A stretch of 14,495 bases of DNA from Candidatus Falkowbacteria bacterium CG02_land_8_20_14_3_00_36_14 (GTDB taxonomy: Bacteria > Patescibacteriota > Patescibacteriia > Patescibacteriales > UM-FILTER-36-11): the NCBI GenBank assembly GCA_002781265.1, contig PETS01000043.1:1-14495 (forward strand), read 5' to 3'. The notes beneath the pieces are model-generated. The model was not told the DNA's origin. It saw nothing but the letters and a program-made list of their open reading frames with translations, and did not search any database. Both the position numbers and the translations under genes were made by a program. Positions 1 through 6,992 of this stretch are shown here, piece after piece. Position 1 is the stretch's first letter; each line of letters begins with the position of its first letter.

Positions 1-166
1 CTCCTAAAATTAATGCTTTAGGTTTATTATTGTTATTTATTATTTTTTTAATAACATTATTATATATTATTAATTGGCTTTTACATGGCCTAGCCGGTGA
101 AGTAATATTATTACCCCATACTTTAGCAAAATGAAGCCATGCTTTATAATTTGGTTTTTTCTTCAT
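1..166 (-). CDS. Methyltransferase-like protein (copy D), N-terminal part only, cut by window edge
   Basis: The reading frame starts at an ATG at 166-164 and stays open to base 1, giving 55 codons. The protein begins MKKKPNYKAW and carries a Trp-rich start, then SPARPCKSQ, then KPKALILG at the edge. This matches the start of the other three methyltransferase-like proteins here, which read W-x(n)-P-x-RPS or PPWHPG followed by VLILGATPE about 25-30 residues later. It begins 13 bases after the stop of the upstream phosphohistidine-domain gene (180-1757), so it probably belongs to the same transcript. The catalytic part lies outside the window, so only family membership can be stated. It is not truncated by any visible mutation; the end is simply the window border. 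Confidence 0.75.
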   Translation of the reverse strand, partial: MKKKPNYKAWLHFAKVWGNNITSPARPCKSQLIIYNNVIKKIINNNNKPKALILG

Positions 167-179
167 AATATAAATTTAA

Positions 180-1757
180 TTAATTTAATATTTTTATTAT
201 TCCCTTATCTGCATCTACTTCTACTAAGTCACCGTCATGTAATATTTTCGTAGCCATACCCGTCCCAATAATACATGGGATTTTCAACTCTCTTGAAGTA
301 ATGGCGGCATGGCAAGTAATACCGCCTTTATCGGTAATAATTGCTCCAGCATAACGCATGGCGGGCAAAAGATTAGGATTAGTGGATGGGGAAACTAATA
401 TATTACCATTTCTCATTTTTACAATATCATTAGTAGTAAAAATTAACCTTACTTTACCTTTAACTTTCCCAAAAAATGCGGTTTGGCCTTTTAATTCATT
501 AATATTATTATCATATTTTTCTTTAAATACTTTTTCTTTAATTAATTTTTTTGCAGTTATCCCAGTATAAATTTTCATTCTATTTTTTAAAATTTTACCG
601 GGTGATGATGGTTTATAATATAAAATTGAATATTTTATTCTTTTATTTATTTCCTTTTTATTATATTTCCTTTTTAATAAAACTGCTTCCATTTCCTGCG
701 GCAATATATGTTTTACTTGTATTGCTGATAAACCAAGTCTTTTCGAAATCTCTCTTATTAGTTTGTCAATATGGTAATATGATTTGAATAATATATCTTT
801 CCGAAAATCTTTTATATATATTAATTCGCGTGATAATTCAAACAGATATGAATATTTTTTGTCATGATTTAAATTCAATTCTTCGGAAAACTGTTTTTGT
901 AATTTTTTTAATTTTTTCTTTGCCTTGGTTATATTCTCTATTTTACTTTTTGGAATAACTTTATTTTTAATAGTTTTCTTTATTTTTTTTACAAAATACT
1001 CCTCTGTCCATGCAGGACCGTCATAATCAAACGGCAGCCAGCAATAATTTTTATAATGATTTATAATAAGTTTATTAATTTTTAATGATAAAATAGGTAA
1101 TTTTTTTATTATTGTATTAATATTTTTATTTACAAATAAATTATTAATCACTTTATTTTTTAATATAATATCAATTATTTTTAATAATTTTATTTCTTCA
1201 ATTTCTCTGTTTGTTTTTTTTAATGAACTTGATAATACGCTTAAATATTTGCCTGCTTGATCAATTTTATTTAATTTTTTTAATTTTAATCTAAGATAAT
1301 TTTCTAATTTTTCTGTAAATCTATTATTTATACTTTCTATGGAATTAGGGAACCAAAAATATATATAGGCATTAATAAATCTTTTTCTATATTCCATATA
1401 AAATCTATAAAGTTCTTTATCTGTTTTTTTTGATAAATCTGAATTAAATATTTTTTGAGTAAATTCTATAAATTCTTTACTTATTAATAGTATTTTTTTT
1501 ATAGTTGTTCGGATCCAATTATGATTACTAATAATCTTATTTAAGATTAATTTATTTATTCCAACATCATATAATTTTTTGTTAACAGCCCATCTGTTAT
1601 TTCTTTTGCTCCATTCACTAATCACTTCACCTCCAAGATTTTTACCTGCTAATTTATAAAAATGATACATTATCATTTCGCCAAGCATGCATAATGGCCA
1701 TATGCTAACTTGATAGTTAGTAACAATAAAAGCTAATTTTTTATTATTTTTTTTCAT
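180..1757 (-). CDS. PEP-utilising enzyme mobile (phosphohistidine) domain protein, copy 1
   Basis: This 525-residue protein has a C-terminal swivelling domain of the PEP synthase/pyruvate phosphate dikinase type (roughly residues 425-525). The signature ITDKGGITCHAAITSREL places the phosphorylatable histidine at residue 483, followed by IPCIIGT and DGDLVEVDADKG. The N-terminal 420 residues are helical and Lys/Asn/Ile-rich. They contain a KELYRFYMEYRKRF helix, a HYKNYCWLPFDYDGPAW motif and RDFRKDILFKSYY...LPQEMEAVLL, which resemble the central helical part of rifampin-phosphotransferase-like or PEP-synthase-like proteins. No glycine-rich ATP-grasp region is visible, so the protein probably cannot phosphorylate itself. 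It starts 15 bases after the stop of the split methyltransferase-like gene and is followed 13 bases later by another such gene. Domain identity is firm; the substrate is unknown. Confidence 0.85.
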   Translation of the reverse strand: MKKNNKKLAFIVTNYQVSIWPLCMLGEMIMYHFYKLAGKNLGGEVISEWSKRNNRWAVNKKLYDVGINKLILNKIISNHNWIRTTIKKILLISKEFIEFTQKIFNSDLSKKTDKELYRFYMEYRKRFINAYIYFWFPNSIESINNRFTEKLENYLRLKLKKLNKIDQAGKYLSVLSSSLKKTNREIEEIKLLKIIDIILKNKVINNLFVNKNINTIIKKLPILSLKINKLIINHYKNYCWLPFDYDGPAWTEEYFVKKIKKTIKNKVIPKSKIENITKAKKKLKKLQKQFSEELNLNHDKKYSYLFELSRELIYIKDFRKDILFKSYYHIDKLIREISKRLGLSAIQVKHILPQEMEAVLLKRKYNKKEINKRIKYSILYYKPSSPGKILKNRMKIYTGITAKKLIKEKVFKEKYDNNINELKGQTAFFGKVKGKVRLIFTTNDIVKMRNGNILVSPSTNPNLLPAMRYAGAIITDKGGITCHAAITSRELKIPCIIGTGMATKILHDGDLVEVDADKGIIKILN

Positions 1758-1772
1758 TATATTTTATATTTT

Positions 1773-2405
1773 TTACTTTTTTAGCAAATAAATTGGTGAA
1801 ACTTTAGCCATATCATAATCATGGGAATATAAAACTTTTGCTATTTTAAAATGTTTTTTAACCATGCCTTCTAATGCTTTTTTTTCGTAATTAGTCCAAT
1901 ATTTATCCTTCATTAGCCACCATGATTTTTTAAATTGTTTAAAAATTTTTTTAATTATTATATCTCTTTTTGATTTAATTTCTTTTACCAAATTTTTAAT
2001 TTTTTCCAAATGAAGAGATATTGAAACTTTTCTGCTTTTATCTGAAAAAATAATTTTCATGGCAAAATAAGAAGACGCTTCTTTAATAGAAATCTTTTTA
2101 AGTTTAACCATATCGGAAAGTTTTTCAAGCTCTTTATAGTAATCAGCGGTTTTAAATTTATTTTTATCGCGATAATGCATACGAGTTATAAAATTTCCAT
2201 CAATTTTTAAAACTCTCTTTATCTCTTTTAAAAATTTGTTCTCAAATCCCCCCATATTACCTATCACAAAATCCCCAATTACGACATCAATGCTAGAAGA
2301 TTTTATCTTTGCCGACATATCCAGCCAATTGCTTTTTATAAATTTTTCTTTTTTATTCCGCTTTTTTATTATTCTAAACATCGCCTGATACATATCTTTA
2401 GTCAT
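1773..2405 (-). CDS. C-terminal part of a split methyltransferase-like protein (copy A)
   Basis: The frame encodes 210 residues beginning MTKDMYQAMFRII, then KSNWLDMS and IDVVIGDFVIGN. These align with VDYNMEMILAMNELI, KSNWIDMP and YDVIFGDYI of the intact copy at 6070-6918. It is therefore the second half of a Rossmann-type protein, not a complete gene. The ATG overlaps the stop of the upstream half (2402-2653) as ATGA. Deleting one unit of a 5-bp tandem duplication at 2404-2413 would fuse the two halves into one 291-residue protein, close to the 269 and 282 residues of its neighbours. It may be a pseudogene, or the two halves may be made by coupled translation. The last third is Lys-rich and of unknown role. 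Confidence 0.7.
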   Translation of the reverse strand: MTKDMYQAMFRIIKKRNKKEKFIKSNWLDMSAKIKSSSIDVVIGDFVIGNMGGFENKFLKEIKRVLKIDGNFITRMHYRDKNKFKTADYYKELEKLSDMVKLKKISIKEASSYFAMKIIFSDKSRKVSISLHLEKIKNLVKEIKSKRDIIIKKIFKQFKKSWWLMKDKYWTNYEKKALEGMVKKHFKIAKVLYSHDYDMAKVSPIYLLKK

Positions 2406-2653
2406 ATCATATCAACGCAAATGATTTCCGCATTAATATTACGGCTTAATCCATGGAGCATATTTCTTAACTCCGGGGTGGCGCCAAGGATAATTACGCG
2501 CGGAGAATCTGTATTTTTTACAGCAATATTAAGCAATAATTCATAATTTTTTATATCGTCTTTGCTCGGCCGGCCGGGTTTAGCAAATTCTTCCCAAACC
2601 AATGCCATTCTCGCCCATTTTTGTTCATGCTTTTTAAATTTATTTTTTTTCAT
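2402..2653 (-). CDS. N-terminal part of a split methyltransferase-like protein (copy A)
   Basis: This 83-residue frame contains the family start (QKWARMALVWEEF, then KPGRPSKDD) and the nucleotide-binding loop VIILGATPELRNML at about residues 53-66. It then ends abruptly after IICVDMI, exactly where the paralogues continue with a VDYN-type acidic strand end. The stop results from a frameshift. Its ATG at 2653 directly follows the TAA of the preceding methyltransferase-like gene (2654-3463) with no gap, a typical operon junction. Alone it would be only a first beta-alpha-beta unit of a Rossmann fold and is unlikely to be functional unless it assembles with the downstream half. Confidence 0.7.
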   Translation of the reverse strand: MKKNKFKKHEQKWARMALVWEEFAKPGRPSKDDIKNYELLLNIAVKNTDSPRVIILGATPELRNMLHGLSRNINAEIICVDMI

Positions 2654-3463
2654 TTATTTTTCAAAAATAATTAATGGAAATTGTTTTGTGAACCAATCTT
2701 TGCTATGTATTAACACAACCTTCTTAAAATATTTTTTAATCTTACTGATTAAATCTTTATTATTTGGAATCGTCATCTTAAATTCTCCCAAAGCTTTCCA
2801 TCTTTTTGTTATTTCATTGTATTCATAATAATTGCAAACTCCATTTTTATAAGCATTATTTAATGCCTTTATACTTTGTTTACAGCTAAATGAATCATTT
2901 TGAAAATCATATTCAGCCATTACGATGTTAAACCAATTGGCGGCAAAAGGATTTAGGTAATAATATTTTTTTCGATATAAATCAAAAATAGTTTTATAGC
3001 TTAATTTTTTATTGTTTTCTCGAATAGCGGTCTTTAAAATTACTTTAGCATTCGGAAAACAATGTTTTCTTATATTAGAAAATAAATTATTATAATCTTT
3101 TATAGATATAACGGCTAATACATGATCGCCTAAAAAAATATCAAATTTATCCTTAAAATCCATTCTTCTCCAATCGCTTACAATTAAATTAGTTTCACTG
3201 TCTTTACGCCGCATATACTTGCCTAGCTTTATAAAATTATTCCGATCGTATTCAATGCATTTGTAATTAATATCATAATCTCTGCACAAATCCCGATATT
3301 CTGGAGTTGAACCTAATATAGCAACTTTAAATTCTTTATTCTTTTTTTTCCCATCTATAAGCTTTTTTTCGATTATTCGCAATTCAGACAAGGAAGGTCT
3401 AAGGGGAGGCATAAACAAATGCCATTGCGAAGCAACTGATTTTTTCCATTGTTTTTTAATCAT
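2654..3463 (-). CDS. SAM-methyltransferase-like Rossmann-fold protein, copy B
   Basis: This 269-residue protein has the layout shared by its paralogues. An aromatic start SQWHLFMPPLRPS sits at residues 12-24, VAILGSTPEYRDL at 47-59 takes the place of the glycine-rich motif I of class I methyltransferases, and IEYDRN at 70-75 supplies an acidic residue at the end of strand 2. SDWRRMDF lies at 96-103 and FDIFLGDH at 107-114. The LG(A/S/V)TPE variant of motif I is known to me from methyltransferase-like families in which the SAM fold is predicted but the substrate is not known. It is the first gene of a tight run (next gene starts at the next base), and the two hairpins at 3495-3570 lie upstream. 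Fold assignment is fairly good; methyltransferase activity is inferred. Confidence 0.75.
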   Translation of the reverse strand: MIKKQWKKSVASQWHLFMPPLRPSLSELRIIEKKLIDGKKKNKEFKVAILGSTPEYRDLCRDYDINYKCIEYDRNNFIKLGKYMRRKDSETNLIVSDWRRMDFKDKFDIFLGDHVLAVISIKDYNNLFSNIRKHCFPNAKVILKTAIRENNKKLSYKTIFDLYRKKYYYLNPFAANWFNIVMAEYDFQNDSFSCKQSIKALNNAYKNGVCNYYEYNEITKRWKALGEFKMTIPNNKDLISKIKKYFKKVVLIHSKDWFTKQFPLIIFEK

Positions 3464-3494
3464 ACTTTAAAATTAAAAATTATTATTGAAATAC

Positions 3495-3570
3495 TATGCA
3501 CTGGAAGTGCATATGTTACAGTTTGTTTAACTCATTATTTTAAATAACTGTTCTGGACTGGAAGTCCAGA
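3495..3570. repeat. Two hairpins with the same apex and compensatory stem changes
   Basis: Perfect 8-bp stems with a GGA loop occur at 3495-3513 (arms TATGCACT and AGTGCATA) and 3552-3570 (arms TCTGGACT and AGTCCAGA). The apex ACTGGAAGT is identical. The stems differ at two positions and both differences are compensated on the opposite arm (A-T to C-G, and C-G to G-C). A weaker GAGTT/AACTC type hairpin follows at 3569-3580. The pair fills the 158-bp gap between the PLP-enzyme stop (3622) and the next gene start (3463). There is no U-run directly after either stem on the minus strand, so a simple terminator is not supported. REP-like repeats or RNA-processing sites are the alternatives. Confidence 0.7.
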
Positions 3571-3621
3571 GTTTTAACTCAAGCTGGGACAATAAAAAAA
3601 CAAATACAAAATTTGCCTGAT

Positions 3622-4947
3622 TTATTTTTTTAATTCTTTGATGACTTCTTCAAAAGCGTTTAACACTTCTTTAAATTCTTCTTTGCTCTCGCTACCCGCG
3701 GCAATCCTTATTGTATTTTCACCAAGATTCAAAAGCCATGTCTCTTTATGGCCAAAGCTTCCGCCAACGCCGATTTTCCCTTTGCCCGCTTCGTAAACTC
3801 TTTTTAAAAAAGCCGAAGAGTCTGGCATATTAATGTAAAATATCGTAACCAAACCTTCGGGAGCAATCTCTTTAACAAGTTCGCTATTTTTATGCTCTTT
3901 TAAGTTAGGGTGGCTTACGTCTAAACCAAATCCGCTTAAAAATTTAGCGAGCTCAAGAGCATTAGATGCATGCCTTTTCATAATCTCCGGCATTGCGCTA
4001 GTAATATCATCTGGTATTTGTCTTTCGGTTATTGGCTGTAAATATGAGCCGATCTCAGCCCTTTTCTTCTTTATTGCTTTTATTTTGTTGTCATTATTAG
4101 AATAAGCAATACCCATGGTAATTTTATCATGGCCTTTTTGGTAATGCTTGGTAGCGCTTTCCACAACAACCATTTCCACGTCACTGTCGCCTAATTCTTT
4201 TAATGGATTATAAAGACTGGGGGATGCTAATGTGTTATCCACGATAAGTGAAAGTTTCTCTCTGCTATTTCTAAAAAGATGCTTAACGACACGAACGGTC
4301 TCTTTAATCCCGATGTCCTTTATAATGCTTCTAAAAATAAACGGATTATTGCTTTTCTTGAATTCAGCGAATTGTTCCAAGATTTTATTTTCTAAATTCT
4401 TGGTTTCTTTGCCATGCTTTTCCTGCCTTTTTGAGAAATACTCATCCAAAAGGTATTCCGGATTAAGTTCTGTCTTGTATCTTTCGTTCGCCTTTTCAGC
4501 AAGCTCGATTAACTTCTTTATATCATTAACCTGCATTGTTGTTGCATTAGCAACATCTTCAAGAATAATCAGCCGCGGTTTCTCAGTTTTTATTTTTTCC
4601 GCGATCTCTTCCATATCACCGGAATCAACCATCACAATTTTTATTCCTCTCTTCTGAAGACTATTATATATTTCTTTTGTCTGACTATAAACATCCCTGC
4701 CGCATAAAACCACATCGCCTGGCTTTAAATTTTCCGCTTCCACGCTCGTATGTATCGCAGCCATACCAGCGTTAAAAAGCGCCGTATCGGGCGTACCAGT
4801 CATCTCGGCGAATTTTTGTTCACGACTCTGTAATTCCGGATAACTAAACCTCGCGTAAATATCAACGGGTTCTCCAGCCACATATTTTTTTATTTCTTTT
4901 TCCCAGCTTTTCGGGGTGTGATGAGTAGTAATTTTTTCTCTTGTCAT
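3622..4947 (-). CDS. PLP-dependent Cys/Met metabolism enzyme (cystathionine gamma-synthase/lyase family)
   Basis: This 441-residue fold-type I PLP enzyme has recognisable family motifs. YARFSYPE (Tyr31, Arg33) corresponds to the phosphate-binding YSR motif, FNAGMAA is at 58-64 and DVYSQT (Tyr87) stacks on PLP. VDNTLASP has Asp237 for the pyridine nitrogen, and ESATKHYQKGHDK has Lys267 as the probable Schiff-base lysine. Members catalyse gamma- or beta-elimination or replacement on sulfur amino acids such as cystathionine, homocysteine or methionine; the exact reaction cannot be told. Unusual is about 80 extra charged residues (about 152-232) between the EDVANATT strand and VDNT. An AGAGGA Shine-Dalgarno sequence at 4959-4964 lies 11 bases before the ATG. 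The gene starts 40 bases after the hydrolase and is less AT-biased than the flanking arrays. Confidence 0.85.
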   Translation of the reverse strand: MTREKITTHHTPKSWEKEIKKYVAGEPVDIYARFSYPELQSREQKFAEMTGTPDTALFNAGMAAIHTSVEAENLKPGDVVLCGRDVYSQTKEIYNSLQKRGIKIVMVDSGDMEEIAEKIKTEKPRLIILEDVANATTMQVNDIKKLIELAEKANERYKTELNPEYLLDEYFSKRQEKHGKETKNLENKILEQFAEFKKSNNPFIFRSIIKDIGIKETVRVVKHLFRNSREKLSLIVDNTLASPSLYNPLKELGDSDVEMVVVESATKHYQKGHDKITMGIAYSNNDNKIKAIKKKRAEIGSYLQPITERQIPDDITSAMPEIMKRHASNALELAKFLSGFGLDVSHPNLKEHKNSELVKEIAPEGLVTIFYINMPDSSAFLKRVYEAGKGKIGVGGSFGHKETWLLNLGENTIRIAAGSESKEEFKEVLNAFEEVIKELKK

Positions 4948-4987
4948 ATTTTTATATTTCCTCTTAATTAAAAATATTTTAGTTTTA

Positions 4988-6016
4988 TTATTGTTTACTT
5001 ACCTTAATTGAATGTTTGCTTTTTGGATAATGCATTTTCAGCAATCTTAATAACGTTTTTGGCTGAAGATTATTTAATTCATGAAATTTCGGCTCCTTTT
5101 GCGTCTCATCGATAATTCTTAATCCTCTGCCTAGGAATTCTTGAAATTGCTTTGCGGTTTCTATCGGTATATACTCATCCTTTGGACTGCTAACTAAAAT
5201 CAAATTTATATTTCCAGGAATTTCCTTATTGTAAATTAAATTAAAAATCTTCTTCTGTAATTCTACGTTTTTATTAGTATCCCCTAAATTTATAAATTTT
5301 TTACAATACTCATAATATTGCACCATTCCTTCTCCATTAAATCTACCCTCGGCATCGAAAAAATCTTTTTCCTTATCATATTTACTAATAAACCCTGCTA
5401 AACTAATAAAATTTCGCACTTTATCAGTTATTTCTTTAGGTAAATTATTTAAAGAGTAAGCATGCCCAGCGGCCCCATTTGAATGTCCAATTAGGTTTAT
5501 TGACTTAAATTTTGGGGCCAATATATTTAAGGCTGTTTCCGGCTCTCTCGCTATATCCTCAACGGTATACTCTTCTTTACTGCCAATAATATTTTCCCCA
5601 TTATCCAATCCTGACTTAATTCTTTCTTCACAACTAATATAATTATTAGAACCGTCAACATCCGTTTTGGTACCCCTATGCCTTACGCAGAAGGTAGTGT
5701 ATTTTTCCTTTAAAAATTCGGGCACAAACTTCTCCTCCATCCATACATTACTATCGCCGGGCATGCCTGGTTCAAAAATTATTAACATCTCATTGCTTGT
5801 TTTAGGAATAAAAAGCTTTCCCTCTATTACTTTATTATCTTTTTTTAATTTGACCCAATAAACTTTATCGGCGTCTCCGACTCCTTTTTCATTATTTAAT
5901 GCAAAAGTTCCTTCTAAATCGATATCTTCTATATTGAGTAAAGATAAAAGTTTTTCTAAACTTTTTTCCCTCTCTCCATTCTGAGAGAAGTTATCTATTC
6001 GTCTATCAATTGTCAT
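4988..6016 (-). CDS. Alpha/beta hydrolase-fold protein
   Basis: This 342-residue protein has the strand-loop MLIIFEPGMPGDSN (77-90), which holds the likely oxyanion-hole turn. The nucleophile elbow is GHSNGA (177-182, Ser179), an Asp follows a late strand in SSPKDEYIP (Asp280), and a His sits near the C-terminus in KFHEL (His312). Together they form a plausible Ser-Asp-His triad in the right order. The first 65 residues (a Glu/Lys-rich helix, then strands KVYWVKLKK and KVIEGKLFIP) precede the core and look like an extra beta-rich cap. No signal peptide is visible, so it is probably cytoplasmic. It stands between a methyltransferase-like gene (stop 53 bases upstream) and the PLP enzyme (40 bases downstream). 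The substrate (ester, thioester, amide) is unknown. Confidence 0.8.
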   Translation of the reverse strand: MTIDRRIDNFSQNGEREKSLEKLLSLLNIEDIDLEGTFALNNEKGVGDADKVYWVKLKKDNKVIEGKLFIPKTSNEMLIIFEPGMPGDSNVWMEEKFVPEFLKEKYTTFCVRHRGTKTDVDGSNNYISCEERIKSGLDNGENIIGSKEEYTVEDIAREPETALNILAPKFKSINLIGHSNGAAGHAYSLNNLPKEITDKVRNFISLAGFISKYDKEKDFFDAEGRFNGEGMVQYYEYCKKFINLGDTNKNVELQKKIFNLIYNKEIPGNINLILVSSPKDEYIPIETAKQFQEFLGRGLRIIDETQKEPKFHELNNLQPKTLLRLLKMHYPKSKHSIKVSKQ

Positions 6017-6069
6017 ATATTTTTTAAGAAACTGCTGCTGAATGCTGTATCTAGCAACAGCTCTATAAA

Positions 6070-6918
6070 TTAATTCTTTGGCTTTAAATTGTAAATAAAC
6101 GTTACTTGCCTTAAACTGCTACCGACCGGCTCCCTTAATTTATCAACAATTATAAAATGTTTCTTAATAATTTTTTCTGTATCTGACAAATCGAAAAGAA
6201 ACCATTGTTTCTTATAAGGAAAAAATAATTTATCAAGGAATAAAAATAATTCATTATTGCCTTTATTTCTTATATATTTATCTCTTAACTTTTTAACTAA
6301 TGGCAAGGAAAATATATAACAATTATTTTTCTTTATTACGATTGATTTGAACAACTCTGAGGCAAGATTGGTAATTATCCGCCTGTTTTTTTTAAATTTA
6401 CTGAATTTATCAATAATTTCTTTAAATTTTTTTATCTCATCTTTATTATAATAACAAACTCTAGTAACAAATCTTCCCTTACGGCTCAATAAAAATTTAA
6501 TTTTATTTAAAAGCTTATGGATTAAAATAGTAGGGACTTGTGTCGTAATATAATCTCCAAAGATAACATCATAATAACCTTGCTCAAGAGGCATATCTAT
6601 CCAATTTGATTTTAGCCACCTCTCATTCATAAAATTATTATTTTTAATTAATTCATTCATCGCTAATATCATCTCCATATTATAATCAACTAAAGTAACA
6701 TTAATATTTTTATATTTTGCTAATAGATCCCTTATCTCTGGAGTAGCGCCCAAAATTAAAACTTTGGGTGATTTAATATTCTTGGTAACTTCTCTTAAAA
6801 TTTTCTTATAATCATTTAAATTCTTTTTTCCGGGATGCCAAGGTGGAGTTAATAATTGCCACGATTTAGCAAGCTGCTTCCAGCTAGATATATAACTGTC
6901 TTTTGCGTTTTTTTTCAT
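6070..6918 (-). CDS. SAM-methyltransferase-like Rossmann-fold protein, copy C
   Basis: This is the most complete member of the family here, 282 residues. SSWKQLAKSWQLLTPPWHPG opens the protein (11-30) and VLILGATPEIRDLL (53-66) is the variant motif I. VTLVDYN (74-80) gives the acidic ribose-contact position, and KSNWIDMP with YDVIFGDYI (103-124) covers motifs II-III. A Lys-rich C-terminal half follows, ending with a beta-strand pair at LRQVTFIYNL. It serves as the reference that shows copy A is frameshifted. Upstream (6937-6970) are two TATAAT-like hexamers and an inverted repeat, so a transcript may begin here. The following gene is the alpha/beta hydrolase. Methyl transfer is inferred from the fold, and the acceptor is unknown. 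Confidence 0.78.
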   Translation of the reverse strand: MKKNAKDSYISSWKQLAKSWQLLTPPWHPGKKNLNDYKKILREVTKNIKSPKVLILGATPEIRDLLAKYKNINVTLVDYNMEMILAMNELIKNNNFMNERWLKSNWIDMPLEQGYYDVIFGDYITTQVPTILIHKLLNKIKFLLSRKGRFVTRVCYYNKDEIKKFKEIIDKFSKFKKNRRIITNLASELFKSIVIKKNNCYIFSLPLVKKLRDKYIRNKGNNELFLFLDKLFFPYKKQWFLFDLSDTEKIIKKHFIIVDKLREPVGSSLRQVTFIYNLKPKN

Positions 6919-6936
6919 ATATTTTAAAACAAAAAT

Positions 6937-6970
6937 ATTATAGATATTGTACTAATTATAACATATAATT
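6937..6970 (-). promoter_or_regulatory. Possible promoter or operator before methyltransferase-like copy C
   Basis: The 74-bp gap upstream of the gene starting at 6918 holds two TATAAT hexamers on the minus strand (6937-6942 and 6955-6960). The inverted repeat AATTATA-ACA-TATAATT (6954-6970) overlaps the second. No good TTGACA-like -35 lies 17 bases before either. In such AT-rich DNA these matches could be chance. Confidence 0.3.
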
Positions 6971-6992
6971 TACTAGTAGTGCTTTAAAAATA

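Noticed and set aside
3495..3570. CRISPR repeats or a rho-independent terminator
   Set aside because: There are only two hairpins with differing stems and no spacer array, and no U-run follows either stem on the transcribed strand.
4232..4657. 141-codon plus-strand frame opposite the PLP enzyme
   Set aside because: It is a shadow of a well-supported gene; the residues are Ser/Leu/Phe-rich as expected from antisense of charged codons.
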